Shown here: positions 41,601 through 52,194 of the stretch, piece by piece
Layout of the letters: each line of letters starts with the position of its first letter
How positions within the stretch are numbered: the first letter of the stretch is position 1
From: Dromaius novaehollandiae
Lineage: Eukaryota; Chordata; Aves; Casuariiformes; Dromaiidae
DNA: 64,000 nucleotides
Direction: 5' to 3'
Assembly: GCF_036370855.1 (NCBI RefSeq)
Contig: NC_088112.1
Span: 18,282,469 to 18,346,468, forward strand
Translations under genes and position numbers: made by a program
The notes under the pieces: model-generated
What the model was told of the DNA's origin: nothing
The model's database searches: none
The model's input: the letters and a program-made list of their open reading frames with translations, nothing else

Positions 41601-44600
41601 GGACTGCAGTAGCTGAGCACAAGTTTACTTGAATACAGCACAGTATTAGCATGCTGGGCTGGTGATATTTGAAGACAATGGCACGTGTGCAGGTTACAAG
41701 CAAGCCCACTGCAGCTTTACGGGACTGTGGTGTCCTCTGGTCCATATGAGTCAGCTCCATGACTAGGAGTCAGCAACCAGCTTCAGCCGGGGCTTGGGCT
41801 CTGCGTGGGTCCCGGCTGCTTGCACTGGCACAAGTCCTCCTGGATTTCATGGAAGGGCCTGGAGCTAAACTGCCTCCTTGGAGAGATCTGCAGCTTATGG
41901 AAGTAAACTCCACTGTTACTCAGCTCTTCAACAAAAATCTCCTGTGCATAGAGGAATCCACGTTGAAATACCTCTTGCGTGCTGAACTTGGAGGAGGGTG
42001 TTCAGAATTGTTAAAATAACTGGTTTAATGAAAGTGGCTGAGTGCATCCAAAAATAATCTATACCACACGGAATGCTTTCTGTCATGGACAACCATTTAC
42101 ACACGGTGTAATAGTATCGCTGTAATGCCCCAGTGGCATCCAGCTGTGTGAGGAGCTGCACGTCTGCCTTACAGCTCTCCCCATCCCAAAAAGTATGAGG
42201 CAGCTATAGTGCCAGGCCTGAATCCCCCAGGACCCCTTAACTGCCACTGTCTCAGATCTTCCTTGTGCCAATAAACTCCTGACAAATACTGCAAAAATCT
42301 GGGGTGGAATTGCTAAGAAAACATGTGAACTCTAACTTACTTTGTTTCTCAGGTATAATTAAACAAGCTAAGTAGCAACGCAGTAAGTAAATAGCTGCTT
42401 AAGAGTTACATTTGGGGCAGAAATGGGAGATTTTTCTTAAGAATACAGTATCACCTCTCATAATAGGACTCAATCCATCTGCTGAACGGGGCCTACCATG
42501 CCAAGGGACACTTCTCGCTGTGTCCGGTGGGATCACCCATTCAGTGCTTTTCCTCCCCAGGGTGCTTTATAGGCGCAATCTAAGCGTGCCACACTTCCAG
42601 GACCCCGACTTTTATTGCTGCTTTACAGAATAGGGAACTGAAACACGAGGCGACGCAACTCAACCAAAGCTATGGAGGAAGTCAGTGGCCACAGAACTGT
42701 GACTTGAAGTTTCCCAGATGTTGTGTTTTTTGTTCACACTCCACTGTGGAGTCGGAGATTTCCTGGGGCCTAACTACTTGTGGCCGCGCTTTTAAACTAC
42801 TTACAGGTAGGCACTTCTGGAAATACCCCTATGCACTTATCTAGACTTTAGATAGTTACATGCTTTGTCCGACTGAGCCTGTGCTGGTGTCACAAGTTCC
42901 TAAGACATCTAGGCAAACAGCTTGGGTTGTTGCACGCACGTGTGTGCCCAGATGGGGTATGGGGCATGGGAACTTTGCTGTTGTGTCGCTGGGGTCACTG
43001 GAAAACTCATCCTCTAGTGTTTAAAACCACCCTCGGGATGTGATTTTCCCCTTTGCCTTACCGCAGAGGTGAAGCCTGAGGCGAATTCTTATAAACGCCG
43101 GGAAAATCTTCGGTTTCGCTCTCGGAGTTCATCCGGCTGAAGTCGGTGGATCCCGCTCGCCGGCCCAGCCCTGGGGTCTCCGGCCGGGTGCCGTAGGGTG
43201 GCTGGCCAGCCGCGTCCCGCTCCGCGGCGGCAGCCTGGCTGCTTCGGGGGAAGGTGGGTTTCCTCGTGGTGGCTGGCCCCGGGGCAGCACCCGCAAAGCT
43301 TTCCAGCTGTTTCGCTCCTGGGAATGGGATTGCACACAAGTCAGTCGTTCCGTTTGCAGCTGCCTTTGGGTGCGAGCTGGGCAAGTTGTGTGTTGTGATG
43401 AACAAGGTGTCGATCCCAACAGCGTGTTGGGCTAAGGTGCGGGGTGGAGGGGGGATGCTCAGGGAGGAGACCCTTTGTGCGAGGGAATGACAGCTCCACC
43501 TTGTCGCCCTTACGCTGATCCAGGTGGAAGCACGGCCAGAAGCAGAAATGCAGAACAACTTGCATTCAACCTTGAGAAATGCCCAGGTGGACTGTGTTTT
43601 GGGGGCGTTTCTCCTTGGCTGAGCCTACGCAAGTGTTGGGGCCTGGTTTCTGTTTGGTGAATACCTGCAACGCTGCTGGATGCTGCGCGGCAGCAGAGGC
43701 TCCTGAGCTTAGTTGTTCAGCTTGAGATCTACGTGCTTACCTGGGGAGACGGAGAGACGTGCGCTAGATGCCACTGAGCCAAATTCATTTTCAGCAACAC
43801 ATTTAAATGTCCCAGAGTCTTCTGGAAAAGCTTCTGTGATAACCAGTGTGCAGACTTCCTCTGAAATGACAAATGGAGGCATGCTGTTGGACCCGGTCCT
43901 TGCAGACACGGCTGTTGGTTAGTGATGGGGCTTGGTGGCAAGAAGGGGTGTAAAGAGCATAGGATTTGGTCAAGGGATTTGGAAGGAGCGAAGATGACAG
44001 AATGATCTTTCTGTGACTTTAAGGAAAAAAGACTGAGAAAAGCCCACAGGTTAGTATGATTGATATGTTCCAGTGTCTCTTAGCACACAGGATATTTTTG
44101 GCTGAATGCAAAAGGGCCAATGCCTTTTTGACTGTGTTGCTGAATAAACCGGGGCCTTTCAGGAGCTTGTGTCAAAACCAAGTACCTGAAAACTGTTAGT
44201 CTGACACTGAACACGGTATCTTTGGCTACCTGCTCAGCATTATTGTTTCCTCTTGGATTAGATGAGGGGAAAAAAAATAAGCTTGGGGTAAACTAACTGA
44301 TGGGATGTCTAACAAAAGGTGTGTGGTGTACTTACCAGGAACTGCTGATGAGCAAGCCTCTGCTCAAAATAAGAGAGAAAACAATTAAATGCTTGTAAAT
44401 GCCAAAATGGAAGAAAGACCCTCAGCCCTCACCTGCTCTCCCACCTCAGCTGGTTACAAAAAGGACCATCTCAGTGTCCATCAAGAGAAATGCCGTCCTG
44501 CTCGGGGAGGTTCAGATTTGCCTGAAACCTGATGGCAGGAGCCCCTCTCCACTGAGGCCATATAGAAGAGGGCTATATTGATCAGTAGCTGCAGTATATT

Positions 44601-46944
44601 GTGACAGTGCTTTCATGGCTCAGTAGTTTCTTCTCCAATAACTAACGCCCTTGCGGTCCCTTCCCATGGTGCCTGCTCTGCTCACACATCCGCAGAGAAG
44701 GAAAGGACAGGCTGTATGCAGCAGGCTGTAACAGCAGATCATTTAATACTTTTAAATCAAATTCTGTCTCTACGATCATATACTGTCCTCTAATTTTTAT
44801 AGTGATTCTTGTTCCTGTCTTATTACTATCCCAATAAAATCAATGTGTGTTAGTGAGGCATAGCAATACCTACTTTTCCGCAGTATTCGGAAATCTGCAG
44901 AATCTATTATTGGGTCATATTCTCTGTACCAGTGAACCTGTAAGGTTGGCGTGGTGCGAATGCGGCATTCAAATACCACTAATTGACCCTTCGTAGCTCT
45001 GATGTTTTGTAGAACCTGGAGGAGGAAAAAATGGTGTAAAATGGCTGACATAGTAATTGCTTAAATGGGCAAACACTTGGGCAATCAAACACCCTTTAGT
45101 GAACAAGGTGATGTCATGACTCTATTTTATTTTACTTAAAACAAATGATTTGATTTTCTAGATATATCTGAAGTGGGTTGAGAGTGGAGGTTTTTCCACC
45201 TGTAGACCAGTGCTCATTTAAAGGCTTTAGCTTGCTCATGCATACAAATCAAAACAAAAATGCAGGAAAAACATCTAATTCTGGTGGATGACATATAATA
45301 AAGCAGGCTACAGTGAGAGATTCCACTTCAGCCTTTTTTGTAGCAAATAAATGAGATGAATTCATGTGAGTGGTTCTGTTTGTTGGGATCATTTACCAAT
45401 TAAGATACTAGTTTGATAGCATTGCTAATGAAGTGTGTTGGTTTTTTGAAATGTAAATGAACCACTCCCATGGGTTTTCTAAGGGAAGAATAAAACTCAA
45501 AGCCTAATGCTAGGGGTTGAAGTCGAAGAAGCAGGGATGTCCTTCAGCCAACCTTTGTTCTTTACCTTCGTAAACACAGGTGTGGTTCCATAAGAAGACC
45601 CTGTCTGGCTCGTAGAGGGACTCTGCATCTATATAGCAAAGAAAAATAATTTTATAGCTTGCATTTCTCATTGCAGAAACCCAGCTGTGTTGCTGGCACT
45701 TTACTTTGAAACAGAGGAAGGTGCCAGAATGTCTTCTGTTGTTTGTGCACCAGCCTATCATATACCCTGGGGAGAGTCTCTACTCAAGTGCTCCCAGAGA
45801 AAATGCCGTACTGGATTGTGAGCAACAAATTAGTGGAAAGAAGAGCTGATAACCTGTAAGCATTGCTGGTCATATAGGGCATAAAAGCCAATTCACTGCC
45901 CACATCTTGTAGTTTCTCTGTACAGCTCAATGTTGCCTTCCAGTAGTTGTCCTGGCTTGTAGTAGTAGTTGTCTGCCTGGCTTAGTTGGTCCCAGGTCTA
46001 GCTCTTCTTGGCTTGTGTGAAGAATGTGTAACTACAGTGAGGCTGAACGTACAGAAATGGGAGGGAACTTTGGTCTGTCCTGACATCCTCCTTAAAGATT
46101 AATTGATGTGGAGATTAGAGTAAGGTCTCTGATTAATTGAGAAAGGCAGTCTTAAGGCTATCAAATCTTTACAGTGCAAGATATGTCCTTGCTCCATGGC
46201 GGAGTGTTGATGCCACTCTCACCCATCTCATCTAGCTTTTGGCCCACCTGTCTTGCATAGAAATGTGCAACTGAAGTGCCCAGGTTTGTTCTGCTGTGGT
46301 CATGGTCTTTTCCATAATCCGTCTCTTCTCCAAAATAACCCAAATTATCAGCTCTTTCCCTCCCAGCCTGAGTTAAGATGGAAGTCTGTTCCTAGATAGT
46401 TTGAGTTCCCCAGCTCTTGACCAAGTAACTGTTTAAAACTGACTATCTGTTGGAAGTGAATCTTTGGAGGAGACTGGCAAAAGGCTGAGCTGTGTGGCAG
46501 CTACTCAGTTATTTCTAGTCTTATCCCCCTGCTCCCTCAATTCTCTTGGCGATTCAGGCTGGACGATGTTCGAAGCCAGGAAGCCTTTTTCCAGGAGGGA
46601 GAGTCCAAATCCTGATATTCATGATGACTCTTGGTGACTTGCTGAAGATGTGCTCGAGCTGATCCTTACAAGATATTTCTAAAATACTGTAAATAATAAT
46701 TTAAAAAATGTGTAACATACTCTTTGAGGGTCAATAGATAACGGCTGAATTAAAGTGGTGTAACTCTGGTGGGCTGAGCAGCTGCTAGGGACTTCATTGG
46801 CTGAGGAACCAATGGTCAGCAAAACACTGGTGGCTTTCCGCTTTCTCCTGGTGTGGGGGGAAAAATAAACATGGCAGGATGGAGACAGAGACTTTAGCAG
46901 GCTGAATGTACTTGACCCAACAGTGTTTGCACTTACTGTGACAT
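25495..46944 (-). CDS. MYOT: MYOT, myotilin, long form with three Ig domains (15 exons)
   Basis: Myotilin is a sarcomeric Z-disc protein of the myotilin/palladin/myopalladin family that binds actin, alpha-actinin and filamin C. The exons listed below join in one frame of exactly 811 codons from ATG 46944. Residues of about 60-150 form an extra N-terminal Ig domain (Cys83, Trp95, Cys134) that resembles Ig2 of myopalladin. Residues 311-810 are the canonical protein: MFNYERPKHF start, Ser-rich region, coiled-coil-like IQDLERKLRCKDNLL, Ig domains at about 562-654 and 660-753, and the C-terminus YESDEL, which fits the PDZ-binding end described for this family. As in human myotilin, the last Ig lacks the second Cys (GWYTVSAVN). 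Human MYOT has 498 residues; the short form here has 500. Identity is certain; use of the long form is inferred. Confidence 0.95.
26097..26230 (-). CDS. MYOT: MYOT exon 14 (canonical Ig2, second half)
   Basis: 134 nt, acceptor attttgcag, donor gtaagt. Encodes LLHDNTGRICLLIHNANKKD, then AGWYTVSAVNGAGVATCHAR. The usual second Ig Cys is Val here, as in human. Confidence 0.96.
26767..26932 (-). CDS. MYOT: MYOT exon 13 (canonical Ig2, first half)
   Basis: 166 nt, acceptor taatttag, donor gtatcc. Encodes FKPQSKKVFEGDTARLECQI and YWKRNNEMVQYNTDRI, near-identical to human. Confidence 0.97.
27413..27620 (-). CDS. MYOT: MYOT exon 12 (canonical Ig1)
   Basis: 208 nt, acceptor cctttacag, donor gtaaga. 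Encodes VSGLPTPDVMWYLNGR, HKMIVSEKGFHSFIFEAV and DAGTYECVAVNRAGEA, with Ig Trp and second Cys. Confidence 0.97.
28402..28534 (-). CDS. MYOT: MYOT exon 11 (start of canonical Ig1)
   Basis: 133 nt, acceptor gctttttag, donor gtaatg. Encodes SRPSSRGDEHGHDSIQEKFF, then QPRFTQVPEDVIIEEGRFCR and LDFK, with the first Ig Cys. Confidence 0.95.
29109..29158 (-). CDS. MYOT: MYOT exon 10 (small)
   Basis: 50 nt, acceptor ctttccaag, donor gtaatg. Encodes HQNAENIRLQVPSTHA, matching the human HNSEHARLQVPTSQV. Confidence 0.88.
29159..31205 (-). other. MYOT: MYOT intron 9
   Basis: Plain intron; a GC-richer patch lies at about 30840-31000 next to exon 9. No further gene or repeat was recognised. Confidence 0.6.
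31206..31307 (-). CDS. MYOT: MYOT exon 9
   Basis: 34 codons, phase 0 at both ends, acceptor tgctttaag, donor gtaagc. Encodes RLTYEERMARRLLGPENAAS, almost identical to the human segment. Confidence 0.93.
31308..33738 (-). other. MYOT: MYOT intron 8
   Basis: Plain intron; short T run at about 33467-33478. No coding or RNA feature recognised. Confidence 0.6.
33739..33886 (-). CDS. MYOT: MYOT exon 8
   Basis: Encodes YSTPMYKQASIKS, then DHEIRGTKEALIQDLERKLR and CKDNLLQNGNQ, as in human myotilin. Donor gtaagg. Two acceptors three bases apart (exon start 33889 or 33886) both keep the frame; the longer adds one Ser. Confidence 0.92.
33890..36004 (-). other. MYOT: MYOT intron 7
   Basis: Plain intron sequence with no recognisable feature. 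Confidence 0.6.
36005..36607 (-). CDS. MYOT: MYOT exon 7 (holds canonical start)
   Basis: 603 nt, acceptor ttccttaag, donor gtaagt. The first 71 codons (ENPHQDSLYSARQGFHSIQE onward, ending SMYQPT) lie in frame before MFNYERPKHF at 36393. The rest is the Ser-rich myotilin N-terminus with QSSILIQPR and FLCSVLPSQPEYNSQ, like human. Confidence 0.95.
38441..38493. repeat. Homopolymer tract, 53 T
   Basis: Uninterrupted T run on the plus strand, equal to poly(A) on the minus strand. By far the longest homopolymer in the window. The true length may differ because of sequencing. Confidence 0.95.
38494..39200. other. GC-rich, CpG-poor block beside the T tract, possible retroposed sequence
   Basis: About 700 bases, GC-rich with very few CpG dinucleotides, unlike the AT-rich intron around it. 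If it is a retroposed copy, its tail would be the poly(A) on the minus strand. I found no recognisable parent and no clear target-site duplication. Confidence 0.3.
38602..38640. repeat. Trinucleotide repeat (GCA)13
   Basis: Thirteen perfect GCA units in a MYOT intron, about 110 bases from the T tract. Not in a supported exon. Confidence 0.95.
43062..43317 (-). CDS. MYOT: MYOT exon 6 of long form (linker)
   Basis: 256 nt, acceptor ccattcccag, donor gtaagg. Reads AKQLESFAGAAPGPATTRKP and ends with NSESETEDFPGVYKNSPQ. Gly/Ala/Pro-rich, CpG-rich disordered linker; phases fit exons 5 and 7 exactly. Confidence 0.75.
43741..43860 (-). CDS. MYOT: MYOT exon 5 of long form (extra Ig, second half)
   Basis: 120 nt, acceptor tgtcatttcag, donor gtaagc. 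Encodes EVCTLVITEAFPEDSGTFKC, then VAENEFGSVASSARLSV; myopalladin has EEICTLVIAEVFAEDSGCFTC. About eight residues present in myopalladin between FRILQKK and EEICTL are missing here. Confidence 0.88.
43861..44873 (-). other. MYOT: MYOT intron 4
   Basis: Intron that splits the extra Ig domain. Nothing else recognised. Confidence 0.6.
44874..45015 (-). CDS. MYOT: MYOT exon 4 of long form (extra Ig, first half)
   Basis: 142 nt, acceptor ttcctcctccag, donor gtaggt. Encodes VLQNIRATKGQLVVFECRIR, then VHWYREYDPIIDSADFRILR. Myopalladin has MLQN...GQLVVFECRVK...WYREG...DSPDFRILQKK, so homology is plain. Carries the Ig Cys and Trp. Confidence 0.88.
45566..45628 (-). CDS. MYOT: MYOT exon 3 of long form
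   Basis: 21 codons, phase 0 at both ends, acceptor ctatatag, donor gtaaag. Reads MQSPSTSQTGSSYGTTPVFT plus K; PVFTK|VLQN is the typical entry of the palladin-family second Ig (APVFTKMLQN in myopalladin). Its own ATG could also serve as a start. Confidence 0.75.
45629..46720 (-). other. MYOT: MYOT intron 2
   Basis: Plain intron between long-form exons 2 and 3. Nothing recognised. Confidence 0.5.
46721..46847 (-). CDS. MYOT: MYOT exon 2 of long form
   Basis: 127 nt, strong acceptor (ttttccccccacaccag), donor gtatgt. Reads RKRKATSVLLTIGSSANEVP, then SYTTLIQPLSIDPQR. The pattern NEV-SS...QP...QSP recalls the myopalladin linker before its second Ig domain. Confidence 0.65.
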
Positions 46945-47010
46945 TCCTCTGGCCCTGCCAGGATGCTGAGACTTGCAGGGAGGCCGAACCTTCAGATTTA
47001 CCCTAGGAAC
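46937..47010 (-). CDS. MYOT: MYOT exon 1 of long form (start codon or still internal)
   Basis: Exon-like block with acceptor gtctctccag and donor gtaagt, open throughout in the joining frame. It contains ATG at 46944 (ggaATGT, purine at -3), giving MSQRKRKA across the splice. The upstream part (VPRVNLKVRPPCKSQHPGRA...) could be 5' UTR or coding if more exons lie upstream. The acceptor shows at least one more upstream exon, which I could not find. Confidence 0.5.
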
Positions 47011-48432
47011 CTGGAGAGACAAACAGAAATCAGTATGTTGAGATCTACCTCCTTTTCCTTACAACACAGCGAAGGCTGTGTTTTGTGAATTGAGCAAATG
47101 CTGACTGGGGAGCAAATGGTACATGCAAAAGAAGATAGTAGCATCCCTAGTAGTTGTGAGTAGGCTCAAGTCATTTCCAGAGCATGGGGACATTTAACCA
47201 AGACTATTGATGTGGGCTTTTGTAAAACACAGAGGTGACCTGTGAAAACTGGCTCCATGGCTGAGTTAAGGTGTTTTGCATTTTAATGGAAGAGTCTAAA
47301 GAAAAATCCTTGCTGCTTTAGCTTAAATGAAAACGGTTCCTCATAAAGCAAATACCAGATCCTTCACATGTAAGGGTTGGAGCATACCAGATTAACGTTA
47401 AAAAGTAGTTATGGGATCTCATTACGTTACGGTGGTAATAAAAGGCTTGTTGGTTTTGTCTGTATTTCCTTCTTGCTATGGCAAGAGGGATCGTTACTGG
47501 CGGAGTACTGCAGGCTGAAGAACCGCAACAGTAGAAGCAGTCATGCAGGTCTTGATAAATATAACTGCCGGCAGCAGCCATGCTGTTGTCATCGGCTCTG
47601 CTTCTGGGGTGAACATCAAAAATGTGGCTCCAGGCTGAGAGAGAGCAGCATGGAGACCATGTTTCTACATCTGGAGAGAAGGAGTTGAGCCTAGCCAGTT
47701 TGCCGGCAAGGAGAAGGCACAGAAATAACTGCACTGACTTTCTGCTTGCTGTAGTGGCAAGACATGTCCCATTGCTGATCTGTCTGGTTTGATGCAATAC
47801 TCAAGTTACTGGCTTGCAAAGGGTGCCCTGGGATTTATTTTCTATACCCCATCAGCCAGCCATTCTCCCTCTCCCACTCTTGGCACCTGTGGGGTGGAAT
47901 TAAGAGCCTTATACTGCATTGCCTGGGAGCTGATGTTGTCACACGCCCCAGTCCTGTGTTTGCGCCTGTATGTGTCTGCGATCATGCAAGCAGTACCTTA
48001 AAGCACCGCTGCCTCTGTGGTGGCTTTGCTTCATGTCTGCAGCCTGCTACAAATCAGAACAAGCTGCGGCTTGGTGGGTGAGCAGCTGCTCCTGAAGGGT
48101 TTAGTTGTTTCTCTGCACCCTGGCAATGTTCAAGGTCAGCCAAATGCATGTGTTTCTTCAGGGTCTGGATCCTATCCTTGGTGCTTCCAGTTCCCTATGG
48201 TACTGCTTGGTATTTCCAAGCTTTGGTACACCCTGTCTTGGGGTCACGTTTGTGGAGATGCAGATACCTTTGTTTTTAAACATGCACCTATCTCAACAGA
48301 CTGGGATTTTGGTACCTCTAATAGGTCAGTAGGCTACAAAAGCACCCAACTCGTCAAGTAAGATCAATATAAGCATCTGAGTTTTTCAGAGGCTTTACAC
48401 AGCCATTTGGTCAAAATAATTTATTTGAGAAC

Positions 48433-48435
<3 letters not shown>

Positions 48436-48487
<52 letters not shown>
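48436..48487. repeat. Dinucleotide repeat (TC)26
   Basis: Perfect TC/GA microsatellite of 52 bases. Confidence 0.97.
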
Positions 48488-48489
<2 letters not shown>

Positions 48490-51400
48490 GCTTTCTGTCA
48501 CTAAGACAGTCATAACTGATTACAGTGAAGGATATTTTGCGTTCTCGTTGGATTTCACTGGTACAGCCCTGTGACAACTGCGGGGAGCCACGTGAGACAA
48601 CGGGCTGCTTTAAGGCTTTCAGACATCTCTGACAAGAGCATGTCACTGTGTCTCGTTCAAACCTGCAATACGCTAACCTTGGCCTTGATCCAGCAAAGCA
48701 ATTAGACGTGTACTTTGACCACCCTGGCCTTCCTATTTCAATCTGTTGCCCTTGAATTATAAGCATCTCTCAAGCAGTTCGAGGATGGCTTCTGGCCAAG
48801 GTTGTATCACATGGCCATCAATAGGGCTGTGCTGTGATGCAAGGACTGCTGGATAATCAAAGTTCTTGGATGTGGGAGGAGGGACCAGGAAGACAATGTT
48901 TTTGAGTTGCCCTGGGCTCCCGCTGCAAACTGATCCTGGCTGGACTCCACCATGGATCCCTGGGAAGCTGTTAGCATTGCCTCCTTGCAGTCTGTCAAGT
49001 AATGGTGAGTACAGTCCTTTTTCAGCAACTATAAGATGTGCTGATTTTTGTGCTTTTTATCTAATGAAAAAAAGTGGCAAAAAATCAGACACATGCAGAT
49101 TGTGAAAGGAATGTCAGGACTGACATATATCCAACTTAAAAAAAGAACTTCCTGAGCACAATTGAAACATCAGCAAAAGTGCATTGTACTGTCTATGCCC
49201 CCTTTTCTCCCATACAGGAAAAGACTTGCTTCTCCTGTGGACATGCAGTCACTGTTGGTTGTTCTACTCTATGTCCAGATTCTTTGATCACTCTTGAATC
49301 TGGGAAGATACGCATAAAAACAGTAGGCACAAAAGTGCACCGTAGCAAGAGTAAGTGAAGTGGTCAGAAGTGGGGCTGTGACAAGCTGTGGTTTGTGACC
49401 AGAGCCCAGTGTGGCACTTCAGGAAGCTTGTTCAGAAGGGTGGTACACATCTTCCCTGAAGCATGAAGCAAGATCTTAAAGAGAGCTTGGTCTACTGAAT
49501 TAGATAAGAACGGCTTCTGACAAGTTTCCAGCCATGATAAAATGAGTGCCAAACCTTAGCTGTAAACAGGAACAGCATAGCTTAAGCATTCGTGCTCAAG
49601 ACAGATTTTCCGATGTGTAGCATTAGTTCCACCGTGCGAAGATTACAGCTAAAGACCTTCTGACATGGCAGAGGCCATGGCCAAAGATGACTGCTGTCAA
49701 AACCTACAAGTGAAACTGGACTGATGCCATGTAACGCACAAAGCAATCAGTGTTCAGGCAGTGAATACAAGAAGCTATGTATGTGACGCTGCAGCTGCCG
49801 GTGCTCTAGGAAGGTTGGGCTAAATCTCTTGCCAAAGTGGGATCCTCCTAGTTGAACTGAGAGGAGACCCCATCACTGGGAAGTCCCTGTGCCTGACTGC
49901 AGTAGGTGTCTGCTCTTTACAGCAAAAGCTGTCCTCTGAATCCACGTTGCTTGCGGCTCCTTGGTTTGTAAACAGACTCATCCTTCATGTGGGTGGTTTA
50001 TGTTGTATGCTGTGCTCTCGTCTCACATTCTGTGGTCCTTCCATTTTGGAGTTTGCTTCTACTGAGTGTGTCTGATGCTTGTTAGACTTGGATAAAGAAG
50101 AGTTCATGGGGATAGATAAAATGCTTACAAGCTTAGTCACCTGAACAGTTGCTATTTTTAGTCTGAAGCTGCACAGTTTTGATTGAGACCTAATGGCCCT
50201 GGTGCTCAGGATATTTGGCTGGTAAGCTGGGAGACTGCAGTGTGCTTGGTGTGCTGGCAGTTGCTGCTTTGGAGGGCAGTGAACGCAGCAGAGCAAATGT
50301 GCTGAGAGTGCTGGGGCTCTGGCCACAAGGCTGACCAGCCCTCTTACTCCTAGCTGGTTTCACGCGCGAGTGCAGAGCTGTCTTGTCTGTGAACCTGTGT
50401 ATGTGATGCTCAGTAACAGGTTGAACCATGGCTGTCCAACTTAGTAAAAACGGGAGGAGCTTCAGCTTCCAAGATAACACTGCAAGGTCACCCAAAGATA
50501 GCTGTTTTCTCTCTGACACCTCTCCTTTTCTTTAAGCTCTGAGTGATTGCTCTCTGCTTTCTCTAACCATCTGTTTTCAAACTCCTGAGATGCTCTTCCC
50601 GAATCCTACGGGCAGCACCGCAGGGGCACAGAGGAGGCTGCTCGGTGTGAGCTGCACGCACAACGTGCCGCTCGGTATGCGTCTGCCTTGCTAGAGCAGG
50701 TTAGCGGAAATGTTGGCAGTGTACGGCTTACGCCCTTGAAAGAATATAGAGCCAAGGTTTTACCTTGGTGAGTCATTTTAGCAGTCTTAGTGTCTCATGT
50801 AAATGTCAACCTTTACTTAGCGTAACTCTAGATCTTTGTGAAGAGGACAGAATTAGACTCGGCCAGATGAAGAGTCTGGGGACCTTTGCAACCCAACACC
50901 AGAATGATTACAAGGTACGTACAGATCATGCTGTTGACACACACCATAATGATGACATTCTAGCATTACCTGAATAGTTGACATGGTTGCAGAATTATGC
51001 TATATGGAACATTAGGACAAATTTAACACAGGGTTAGGAAAATATTAAAGCTGCATGAAACCCCTTGCCAGGTGTTTAGAACATGGAAAACCCATTAAAT
51101 CTGTTTTAGGAACAAAACGAGCATCTGCTGGATCTGAAATAAACTGCATTATAAAAAGTGTGTTTAGGGGGAGAAGTACATCTCTAAATCTACATTTAGA
51201 GGTGAGGCAGGCCTAGGCTGAATGCTCATGTTAATGTACTAGCCTGTCTTTTCTTTACAAAACAGGCTCGAATAGATATACAGAATAACAACCTTCAATT
51301 AATTTGAAAGTGATGTGTTCTGCGAGCCATCTGCATGCGCATAATGGTGTTACTCATTTTTATAGAGGTGTTTCAGGTTTGGAAGTGCACACTAGACACT

Positions 51401-52194
51401 TGGAAATCTTGTGGCACTGCCCTATGCAATTTAGTGCTGACTTGAAGGAAGAACTGCAAAGAATGAGGCTTTCCCAAAGGCGGTGGGATGGAGAGAGCCC
51501 TCTCCGGAGCCCGGTTTCTCTTGTGCCATAAGGCTAGGTGGGGAAATGATCATCACTTCAGCAGTGAACTTTCTAGTTGTAAGTAACTTGGTGAGGTAAA
51601 CTTGTGATTTGAAAGCGGGTCCTCTATTGCTCCTGGAAGGTGATAACCAAGACTTCTGTAGGAAGTGAGAAGATAGTGGTTTTATGTATTTCCCTTCCCA
51701 CCCCTAAGAATCCTGAGGGGACTGGTTAGATTACAGGGAAATGTGTAAGGGTTTCAACTGTGGAAGAGACTTTTAAAATGACTGCTCTTGGGGTGGGGAG
51801 AAGGGTGGGTTTGCATGACCTGAAACCTAAGATATGCTGAAAAGAAACAAATAGCAGAAGAGATTATTGTACTCATTAAGGTATTTACAGAAACTGCAAA
51901 ATCATAATTGGATTTGAGGCTTGTTGAGTCTTTCTAAATTATAGAAATGCAGCTGAACACTGAGTTTCAAAGATGATTTTTTTTTTGTAGTGTATTTTCA
52001 GAACATGCAGCACTTAAGTGCACTCTTTCAAAGGCTCCTTTTCTGTGCATTAGGTTTTTAATGCCTCCCCTTAAGCACATAGGGTATGAGATTTGCATCT
52101 GAAAAACTGTACGTGGGACTCCTGCAGGCATTTCTGTCCATGCGCTCCAGGAAAGACAAAAAGGTGTGCTGTCTTCGAAGGGCAGGCTGGCTTG

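Larger units (their letters stand above)
36608..43061 (-). other. MYOT: MYOT intron 6, largest, with simple repeats
   Basis: 6.5 kb between the long-form exons and the canonical-start exon. Holds a 13-base C run at about 37628, a 53-base T tract, (GCA)13 and a GC-rich CpG-poor block at about 38494-39200. AT-rich sequence at about 37300-37450 lies some 0.7-0.8 kb upstream of exon 7 and would be the place to look for an internal promoter of the short form. Confidence 0.55.

Noticed and set aside
43058-43558. Minus-strand open frame of 166 codons as a stand-alone gene
   Set aside because: Only 43062-43317 is bounded by splice sites and fits MYOT phases; the rest is GC-rich intron that happens to stay open.
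47318-47797. Minus-strand open frame of 159 codons, possible upstream MYOT exon
   Set aside because: No Ig motif, no palladin-family similarity and no convincing splice frame.
48395-48766. Frame with a long Glu-Arg repeat
   Set aside because: Translation of the (TC)26 microsatellite.
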